Source: Arbacia lixula
Taxonomy: Eukaryota > Echinodermata > Echinoidea > Arbacioida > Arbaciidae
Length of the DNA: 64,000 nt
Direction of reading: 5' to 3'
Assembly (NCBI GenBank): GCA_963669155.1
Contig: OZ022583.1
Location: 14,397,105-14,461,104 of the forward strand
Shown: one piece after another, positions 55,813-64,000 of the stretch
Position numbering within the stretch: the first letter of the stretch is position 1
Layout of the letters: each line of letters begins with the position of its first letter
The notes under the pieces: model-generated
The model's input: only the letters and a program-made list of their open reading frames with translations
Databases searched by the model: none
What the model was told of the DNA's origin: nothing
Program-made: the position numbers and the translations under genes

Positions 55813-58800
55813 GTAAGTACATTCTATCTAATGTTAGGGTTAACTAGCCCTAATTTACTATTGATTGAACGGACATTATATTCCCGAAGAATCGGAATAA
55901 CGAACTGGCGTACGACTAACGAACCTGCGGAGTAACGAGCCTTCGGCATAAAGAGCTGTTACAATTCATATACCTTGCTGCTTTATCACTGTTTGCCATA
56001 GACGGATCGATTTTGTTAAAGCTTTCTTTTGTAATAAGATATGCAAGTGCTTTCTTCAACAGAAAGAACACCGCTATAATGGCAACGTATTTTCTGGCGA
56101 TGCATTCTTACACTGGTAAAAGTACAGCATGTTTATACTAAATTTAAAAAAAATGGACACATTGAAAAAGTGATTAAAAATTTACTACAATTCGAATCAA
56201 GCAGAGACTGACACATATCATAAAGTCAAGAGATGTCAAAGTTATTACAAGCAGGTTTCGTGACATTTAATCTATGATAATTGTTTTATGAACCCTTGGA
56301 GTGTTTAATGAATTTTTCATTTGTGGACAAATTTTAACCTAAAAATGTGTGTGCATCAAACGAATATTTTAGAGCACAACAATGACAATTGTCATCACAC
56401 CTGTCAATCCAATGGCAACTGTCATCACAGAGTCATTATCAATGAATGATGCTTTCGGCAGAAAAGAGGTTGTTGGTTGACATGTGTGATGCACAACATC
56501 CAATGCTGTGTTCTGAATTAATCATTTGATACACACAAATTTTAAGATCAAAATTTGTCCAAAGGTGAAAATCTCTTTAGTTATTCGCAGGGTTTATTTA
56601 TACAAGACAATTAATTTATGAAATTTCATAAAACCTCCTTCTTAAAGATTTGACATACCTTGACCTAATAATCTATCAATTCTAGTTCGATTAGAGTTGT
56701 AACTTTTTTTTTTTTTTTTCAAAACAAAATAGTGTCAAAAGTATTTTTAATACCTAGTAAAGTAGTAGATATAGATATTCAATGCACACATTCCTTGTCT
56801 TTCTTCCACCAAATATAGTCCGTCTCGTCGATGGCCATTACCCATGGGAGGGTCTGGTGGAGGTTTTCCTCAACGGCTCGTGGGGGGCGGTGTGCGGTTC
56901 CCACTGGGACTTAACCGATGCTCAGGTAGTGTGCAGGGAGCTCACACTAGGTGAGGCAGTGAGCACAGACCCTGATCTAAAGATCACAGGAGTGACACAT
57001 ACTACAGGGATTATCGATGAAGTAGGGTGTACGGGTTATGAACAGCGGCTCGTCGAATGCCGGAGCAACAATCTTGGTGGAAGAACGTGTACCACGGACG
57101 AGATGGCTAAAGTGAAATGTGCTATGGGAGGTATGCTATAAAGACACATCCAATTGTTTTTCTGTTTGTCTGCGTAAAGACCAGATAGGGACCCACTTTT
57201 AAAGGTACTGGTAAGAATAACGCTACAATTAGTATTGTATAAGATAAGAGTCAGTCTGTCAGTGTTCTAAATTATATGCAACAACCCATCTTTACCAACT
57301 CATGTTTTTGTTGTTGTTTTGAATGTTTACTTCACAATGCCAGACATTCGGCAAGCGTACATATTGTGATTACGAGGATGTCACATGTCAATAGACACCT
57401 GGAGAGAAAGCGGTATTTTGAACACGGCCTTTGGAAAAAAACTACCCGTTTCTTCATACATTTGAAGAAACAAAAACATTTTCCTTAGGCAATGTGAGAG
57501 TAAATTCATTCATTACACGTAAAATTCAAACAAAGAATCACGCGTGCTGCAGTGAAATCTCTATGTAAACATGATACCGAACCTTAAAGGCAAACAAAAA
57601 ATGCGGCCAACAAGAGTAGGAAAATATTTATACAGGTCACGTATAAACAGGTGTCAATTATTTGTTTTAATGGAACAAAACAAGACGGTCTTTATAGACA
57701 GGTGGTCTTTCCAAGCATGTTTCACTTTGTAATGGTATAAACATGAAATTTGTGTGTGGAGGGGTGGGGGGGGGGGGGGGGGGTGCAACCGGTGAAAGAC
57801 GATTGGTCATTATTGATATTTTGTAGATATTGCAAAGAAGGACTTTCGGTTGTTTATTTGTGTTGACAGAGACTCTTTCCATAACTGTTTTAACCATTAC
57901 TTTGTCAGATTATAACAGCTGCTCTTTGCGTTCTGTGTGTAGTACTTAGATAAAAGCGCACCAATTGCGCGTGAAGCGCGTGAGAATGTTATATTTGGTA
58001 TCATTATATTTTCTCGTGTCTTTAAACTAATCTTAAATATAATAGAGTCAGTGTGTATATGACGTGCACATAAGTTGTGTAATATGCATTTCTGTCAACG
58101 TGTTTTGTGTTAATGTGTGAGAACAAAAACAAAACAAAGGATTTAAATCCGCCTCAATTAAACAAAATAACCTCATTATCCAATTTTTGTCTTTCTCTAG
58201 TTTAACATCGCATCTATTATTTTTTCTTCGTCTCTCTACCATATCCTCTGTCTCCCTCCCCCTCTCTCTTTCTTTCTGTTCCTCATAATCCAACTAAACC
58301 TCTCCCCTATCTTCCTTCAAACTTACTTCTACCTTGCCCTCCTCATTCTAACCTGACCGTGAAGTTCGCCTTCATGGTGGTTCCATGGAAGGTCGAGTGG
58401 AGGTTTTTCTCAACGGCATATGGGGGACAGTGTGTCAGCACATGTGGGATATCGCCGACGCCCATGTCGTTTGTCGTAGTCTGGGCTATACCGGTGCCGT
58501 AAAGACATCTTGGATGAACGGCTTTGAGGAACACTTTGGACACATGCATCTAGACTATGTGAACTGCACGGGAGAGGAAGCAAACATCTTCGACTGTCCA
58601 TATGCGATCTCTAATGGGGAGAATTGCAACAGTAGGGAACATGCAGGAGTCACGTGTTTCTGGAAGAGTAAGTTGGACTATTATCGTCAGCATTGTCAGG
58701 TGTTGCCCTTTTGAAGGAAATGTATTTAAAATTTAAAATTTACTGGACGAAGAGTTAAACTTCTTATTCAAATTGATAAATATGCTGCTTTTGGTTGTTT

Positions 58801-61800
58801 TTGGTTGTTCCTACATCATCAAGAAATGCCTATTTTAATATTGATGAAGCTCGACATCTTATCGGTCATGAAAAAATGAATTAGAGTTCCGTGTAAGTAG
58901 TGTTTCCAACACATTCTCAAGTGATGCTGTCAATTCAAATCGTTCACTAAGATAAATTGATGCAACCATTTATCACTAAGCGGACCTTAATACATTATCG
59001 CTACTTTAAAGTGCAACACTACTCATCCTAACACCTGTTGCCTTATTCGTGTTCATTTTTTTACCCAAAGTTGCCTTTGAAATAAAAGTCAAGCTCTCAA
59101 TTCCCAACGTATTATTTCTTGAGCCCGGTGAAGCATTGATCTAAGAAAGTTTGAAATAATCGAGAGGCACCATGAAGTGCGGATATGTAATCTATATGCG
59201 GAAGGTGCAAAATAAACTACATTTGCAAAGTCAAAAAATATTATATGACTTTATAGCAAAACCACCTGATACTGATGTCACTGATGATAAAAGAATCGAT
59301 CATTAAAATGAATATCAACTTTTCTGTGCATATATTTTCAGATTTAGCTGTGCTGTTGGTTCGCGGCACCTCTCCACTGGAAGGATTTGTGCGAGTATCC
59401 TTGTTCAAGCAATGGGGATCCGTTTGCGGTGACTCCTGGGGCATTCGGGAGGCGCAGGTGGTCTGCCGAGAACTAGGTCTTGGACAGGCCGAGAGGGCGC
59501 TGCGCAGGACCATCTCCAATACATCCGGTCGCGAATTTTTACTTCACAACTTGCAGTGTGTTGGGAACGAGCTCTCAATTTTTGATTGTCCAGACGTTAA
59601 ATTATTTGGTGACCATCACTGCAATGACTCCGATGATGTTGGTATTGCATGCAATAAAGGTAATCCTTTTAATTTTGAATTACTTTAACAAAAAAACCCA
59701 CGGTAAGTGATAATATGTTTATTAAAATTAATAAAAAGGGTAACATGGATCTCATGACATTATAATTTATATGGGTGACACGTTCAAGAGAGAAAGGGGA
59801 ATACTGTTTATGATATTACGATACAAGATTTGTGAATAAAAATACATTTTGGAAAACATTCGACCATGTGGTCGAGACATTGCAAAGCATCATCATGATT
59901 ATGTATTTTTATTTTGATACAGACAATTCGTGTGTCGCTGGATCATGCTATCGAAATTTGTTTGCAGAAGGTAGGATTATCCCTTTTTTCTATCCCTCAC
60001 TGAAAGATAATGGATATGGTATTATGGAAATAAATGTTAATAGCCTACCTCCAAAAGTATCTAGCATATGCCTTAGAATACAAATGAGCTGTATGTGAAT
60101 GCGTGTGCGCAGACTATTTATCTTTACAAAATTCCAGGTACCCCAGTAGAGTAACCACATGGAGCCGTAAATTCAAAATATGATTCTTTTTTATACAGCA
60201 GTATAACGTAAAAATGTGCAATCATATACGATCAACTTTTCATAGATTTCGGTGTTTACAATAACTTCTCTGTTCATTTAAATGTAAACTGGAAAGGCCG
60301 GCATTGGGTAATTTATATGTTTGACATATTATGTTTCACCTTCTTGTACTGCGATCTAGAAGTATGCTGACTGTTTCCGTCATGTACATCTACTCTTCAT
60401 ATCTGCTATGATTTGCTAATTTATCGTGAAACATGCTTTTGTTTCGCGGCCAAATTCGCGTTCTCTTTGAGATTTAACCGTATTTTTATCATTACACACA
60501 GACAACAAAACGACGTGCGAACCTCTGACCAATAATAACTGCACAATGGGGTCACTCGGTAATATATTTGCTTCTCTTTCGTGCACGGCGGAATAACGAT
60601 TGTGTTGTGTCTTGCATTTATTTGCTGCATTATTTGTTTTGCTGTTTAGCGCTTTTCTGTCAATACATTATACAAAGATGTGTTTAAATAGAGTCCGTTC
60701 CATGAATGATTTAGATATGTTTTTGTTGTAAGTATACATGTTACAGACCTATGTGCATGTGAATGTATTTGATCCAATTTTGTCGTAAAATGGCATAATG
60801 TTATGACCAGTGAAGTGATTGCATTTCACATTTCACACATTATACAAAAATAAAGTGATACAATTTGGGACAGGCCTGTTAAAACATGGACCACAAATAT
60901 TATCAAGGGAAGCACTCGTTATTCCGAAGGTTCTTTATTCCGAACGTTACGCGACAAATGCTCGGATTAAGGAAACCCTATTTCGTTTTCGGACTAACGA
61001 GCATCGATGTATAGGCAATTTACGTGTTTCGGAATTACGAACCTTCGGAATAACGAACCTTCGGAATAAACAGACCTTCGGAATATCGAACTGTAGCCGT
61101 TATCAAGATGCATTGATTAGTCTTAGGTAACAATTTACTGTGTTATGACCAAGCATGAACGGAAGGGACAGGATTAGATTTCGGTTGAAGAAGTGCATTA
61201 TTAATGATTAAATTTCCAACGCGTTTACCAATGTATCTATCGTCGACGCAGTCTTCTAAATTATTATTCTATATATTATTTTTCTTCACCATTTACGAGC
61301 TTCCTTGTTTTACAGGTATGAGCTGTGGTCATGGTGTCTACTCTTGGACCGGAGATGTCGATTTGAGATGTCTGTAAGTTGACTTTGGAAGCCCTTTTCA
61401 TTACAGGGACTTTCATCCAATCATCGATCACAACCCGGATCATTTCCCCGTGAGCATCATCTTAGCTCAAGCAATGAGGCTTACACCGGGCAGGAATCCG
61501 ATGTAATCCTTGGCGCTCCGGCACATCCGTCGTGTCTGAGAAACAAACAAAGAGACTGCTATAAAAATCGTTCCTCAATGGAATATATCTATATATTTTT
61601 TAAAGTATATTTATATGTTTAGTAACGCAAAAGAACTTGATACTTTCAATAGCAACATGAAAACAAAATCAGAAAAGGAAAAATGTACAATAAACATTTT
61701 AAAAGAATATCCAGTAAAATCTCCTTAGGGCCACTTGCAGACTTGGCGGCGATAATTGGTAATAGCAATAACGATCCCGAACTGTTGGTTGTTCTTGGAT

Positions 61801-64000
61801 GCTCTCGGCATCCCTTTAGTAGGGTCATTCATAGCAATTAAATGTAAATATACGCCATTAAAACACTGACCATATGCATTGTCTTCACTTTAGGGATTCC
61901 GATGAACTGAAGGCGCTTAATCTTGATGATCAATCAATCTTGGCAGATGCGAAGATAGTCTGGTACATGTAAGCGTCTTCATTATGATTATTCTGTTTAT
62001 CGGCCTGTACTCATGTAGTACCGAACTTATGTAAAACAAATAATATTTGACAAAGCATCAGTTTAATAATATCTCAGCCTCTGTAGTTCATTCATCACGT
62101 ACACGTCAAGAAAAACTAAGGTTTATTTTGTTAAACATCATTTTGGTATTTTTAGAAGCCAGTGGTTGCCGGGTGATAATGCAACTGTCCGGCAAGTAGT
62201 ACATGCACGTTTGAAATGCACAGCATTGATCATTAATTTTTTTATTCATGTTGAGAATAGTGAAACCAAATTACAAACTCTTTGTTTTCAGAGAAGCCTG
62301 AGAGATTTATTCCATTCAAGAAATAGTTACTGTTCACTCAAGTAGCATAGAAACGGGTCAACTGAACTTCCAAGAAGGTCGAGTTTGCAACATAAGAAAA
62401 AAGTGTTGAGCGATGATATCCCGATTTTCCCAAATATCTTCATCTCATAATCTGTTTCTTAAAAATTCTAACAAATCAAACAAGTGTACCGGTGTTGCTT
62501 TTTATTTTCAAGAAGCTTTTCAAAATGAAGACAATCGTGTAAATGTGCAGGAAGCATTGGACTATTAATGACAATGTGCTCTTGGCACAGTATGATAACG
62601 TTCACCCTCTCTGTGTACCTCAGTTCCACTCCACTGTCTCATTTAGTCTATTGATTTTTTGTTTCCATTTTGTTCTTTACTTTCTATTCACCTCACCTAT
62701 ATATCCTGGTAACGTGTATCCGTCACCCTCTATCACAATCTCCTCTTGCTCTTCCCCTCTCTTTCTCCCTCTCATTCGTCCTTCTCTCCTTGCGTGCCTA
62801 TCCCCTTCTTACAACACATATATACATATGTATACACCTTTTTTTCTCTCCCTATTTCATAAACACGCACACATACCGTTACCCCTTCTCACCACCCCCT
62901 CTCTCCCTCGTTCGCGCTGTGTATTGTTTTCCTCTCCACCCACCCACCCACGCAAACACCCACACACATGCACACATACCAGCAAACTGGATTGGAAGTT
63001 CATCAAGTCTCTACAAGCAGATGTCTTTTCTACGTTTACGGAACTGGTGATACTGTAAGATTATTCTCTATTCATTTTAATACTGACTAGGTAATTTGCT
63101 GTTTTATCGTCAATACAAAAAATAACCGAACATACAAGGTGAGCTTTACCGTTAAATTAAAAGAACCATGGTATGGTTCAGATATATGTCCTTTACTTAA
63201 TAACGTGCATCAATTTTAGGATAATATCGATTTCAGTAGGGCTTTCTTTTCTTCACTTTGTAAATTTTTCCTACAAATTTATATCAAATCTATTATTACA
63301 CTTACTTCAAACAATAGCTTCTTCGCATATTGCTGTCATTCCAGAAACCTAATTGTGACTTGTCTTAATTCAAAATTCCTTGCATGCTTCTTTTGTTTTA
63401 GATACATGAAATGCAACACACATTTCCATTTATTAGGTACAACTCTTATTGATAAGGATATCAAGAGAAAATTGGTGACATGTTAAATATTATGTCAGGT
63501 ATATGTAAATGATGTTCTCCCATTATGATATGATTATATTTCTTCTATAACTATTTGAAGTCAGGTTTGATGTATTACATACACAATTTATGTTAACATG
63601 ATAAAAACCCTATTGATAAAATAAGCTATAAATACTGTCATTGATACGTTTGTTATGTTTGTTTTTCTCCCCTCAAATGTTGTATAGATTTGTACACAAT
63701 ATTTGAAATTCTGAGTAAGTCCGAGTGTTATTGATATTCTAGTACAGCTGTAAGGCATGATGGTAATACGATTCCAATGAAATATTTATGCTTATTTTAC
63801 TCTCCTTCTCTATTTTATTTCTTAAAGGGACAAATAGACAATATTATCCGTATTTCAACTCTTGTATGTTGAGCTTATCATGTTTTTGATGTGTCTGTGT
63901 GTTTTGCCCTGCATTTAACAGTAATTGATGTATGTCCTGGTCTATGTATGTTTACATTCCTTTGATTTTTCTGAATGACTTATAAGGCGATCTTGAAAAA
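55671..64000 (+). CDS. Gene 3: SRCR x3 - LRR receptor, paralogue of gene 1 (3' end outside)
   Basis: Nine exons are visible: signal peptide, three SRCR domains, the two mini-exons, the LRR cap and two LRR exons (1385 coding bases, 461 codons plus two bases). Exon order, phases and the odd mini-exons match gene 1, so the two are tandem paralogues in the same orientation. It has one SRCR fewer in the part that can be compared. The last SRCR is of the same subtype as SRCR 4 of gene 1. Further LRR and 7TM exons are expected to the right of the window but cannot be seen. Confidence 0.88.
55887..55972 (+). repeat. Dispersed repeat, partial copy
   Basis: GAATCGGAATAACGAACTGG, GACTAACGAACCTGCGGAG and TAACGAGCCTTCGGC match the family seen at 49351 and 60919. 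Confidence 0.6.
56134..56760. mobile_element. Fold-back element, copy 2
   Basis: Imperfect reverse-complement halves like those at 31139-31690: AAGTGATTAAAAATTTAC and AAAGTCAAGAGATGTC on the left, GACATACCTTGACC and GTATTTTTAATACC on the right. A T run at 56706-56724 lies in the right arm. Confidence 0.65.
56819..57130 (+). CDS. Gene 3 exon: SRCR domain 1
   Basis: A 312 bp phase 1-1 SRCR exon: VRLVDGHYPWEGLVEVF, WGAVCGSHWDLTDAQVVCR, ECRSN, and a C-terminal end MAKVKC instead of DAGVxC. Six cysteines. Acceptor AAATATAG, donor GTATGC. Confidence 0.92.
57131..58364 (+). other. Gene 3 intron between SRCR 1 and 2
   Basis: 1.2 kb with a G run (57767-57783) and a CT-rich stretch just before the acceptor. 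No additional SRCR exon is visible, so the extra SRCR of gene 1 has no counterpart here. Confidence 0.65.
58365..58667 (+). CDS. Gene 3 exon: SRCR domain 2
   Basis: A 303 bp phase 1-1 SRCR exon: [52 protein letters not shown]. The N-terminal loop is three residues shorter than in the other copies (GGSMEGRV against DGxxPWEGRV). Six cysteines. Acceptor CGTGAAG, donor GTAAGT. Confidence 0.92.
58668..59341 (+). other. Gene 3 intron between SRCR 2 and 3
   Basis: 674 bp, AT-rich, nothing recognised. Confidence 0.6.
59342..59659 (+). CDS. Gene 3 exon: SRCR domain 3
   Basis: A 318 bp phase 1-1 SRCR exon: LAVLLVRGTSPLEGFVRVS, WGSVCGDSW, AQVVCRELGLG, FDCPDV, DDVGIAC. It matches SRCR 4 of gene 1 in its unusual start. 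Acceptor ATTTTCAG, donor GTAATC. Confidence 0.92.
59923..59970 (+). CDS. Gene 3 mini-exon A
   Basis: 48 bp, phase 1-1: DNSCVAGSCYRNLFAEG. Same length and C-x4-C pair as mini-exon A of gene 1. Acceptor TGATACAG, donor GTAGGA. Confidence 0.78.
60502..60558 (+). CDS. Gene 3 mini-exon B
   Basis: 57 bp, phase 1-1: DNKTTCEPLTNNNCTMGSLG, with a C-x7-C pair. Counterpart of the 63 bp mini-exon B of gene 1. Acceptor ACACACAG, donor GTAATA. Confidence 0.7.
60919..61098 (+). repeat. Dispersed repeat with TTCGGAATAACGAACC units, copy 2
   Basis: Best-preserved copy. The left end carries the unit inverted (TTATTCCGAAGGTTC), the right end direct (GAACCTTCGGAATAA), so the element has inverted ends. The core matches 49351-49477 closely. 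Confidence 0.8.
61316..61373 (+). CDS. Gene 3 exon: LRR N-terminal cap
   Basis: 58 bp, phase 1 in and 2 out: GMSCGHGVYSWTGDVDLRC. Counterpart of the 55 bp cap exon of gene 1. Acceptor TTTTACAG, donor GTAAGT. Confidence 0.78.
61894..61968 (+). CDS. Gene 3 exon: LRR 1
   Basis: 75 bp, phase 2-2: LDSDELKALNLDDQSILAD then AKIVWYM. As in gene 1, the first repeat is 75 bp rather than 72 and is degenerate. Acceptor CACTTTAG, donor GTAAGC. Confidence 0.75.
61969..62982 (+). other. Gene 3 intron between LRR 1 and 2
   Basis: About 1 kb, with a CT/CA-rich tract at 62600-62980 that produces long open frames but no domain. Confidence 0.65.
62983..63054 (+). CDS. Gene 3 exon: LRR 2
   Basis: 72 bp, phase 2-2: IKLDWKFIKSLQADVFSTF then TELVIL. 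Exact LRR-exon length with acceptor CATACCAG and donor GTAAGA. Confidence 0.8.
63055..64000 (+). other. Gene 3 intron continuing past the right edge
   Basis: AT-rich sequence with no further 72 bp LRR exon recognised before the window ends. Confidence 0.55.

Larger units (their letters stand above)
55813..56818 (+). other. Gene 3 intron 1
   Basis: About 1 kb. It holds a degenerate copy of the TTCGGAATAACGAACC repeat (55887-55972) and the fold-back element at 56134-56760, which ends about 60 bp before the SRCR acceptor. Confidence 0.8.

Noticed and set aside
62543..63058. 171-codon open frame on +
   Set aside because: Mostly CT/CA-rich intron; only the last 72 bp (62983-63054) is an LRR exon, in a different splice context.
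63412..63500. Possible further LRR exon of gene 3
   Set aside because: No LRR pattern and no donor at 72 bp.

Overview
The window is eukaryotic: the coding signal sits in short exons with GT/AG borders and consistent phases, separated by AT-rich introns full of microsatellites, fold-back elements and retrotransposon-like tails. The domain set (clusters of SRCR domains, a leucine-rich-repeat GPCR, EGF plus fibrinogen-like domains) and the compact introns suggest a marine invertebrate deuterostome, most likely an echinoderm. No rRNA, tRNA, operon or bacterial feature is visible, and the species assignment is inference.

Layout, all main genes on the + strand. (1) 1-8212: repeat-rich flank; the first exon of gene 1 was not found. 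(2) 8213-30219: gene 1, 24 exons, coding 1250 residues in the window: four SRCR domains, two tiny cysteine-pair exons, an N-terminal LRR cap, a run of 72-75 bp LRR exons and a relaxin-receptor-like seven-transmembrane (7TM) domain. (3) 30220-37263: intergenic, with a fold-back element, a ~190 bp tandem repeat and a long inverted-repeat element. (4) 37264-47810: gene 2, an EGF/fibrinogen-like protein with an internally duplicated block of exons (574 residues visible). (5) 47811-55670: mostly non-coding; one minus-strand exon resembles the first visible exon of gene 2. (6) 55671 to the right edge: gene 3, a paralogue of gene 1 with a clear signal-peptide exon, three SRCR exons, the same two mini-exons, the LRR cap and the first LRR exons; its remaining LRRs and any 7TM lie outside.

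Together the window looks like a cluster of extracellular recognition genes: scavenger-receptor cysteine-rich, LRR and fibrinogen-like modules are all common ligand-binding folds. The most unusual feature is the joining of a tandem SRCR ectodomain to an LRR-containing GPCR of the LGR/relaxin-receptor type, present in two neighbouring paralogues with different SRCR numbers. All exon borders were inferred by eye from splice motifs, reading-frame phase and comparison between paralogues.
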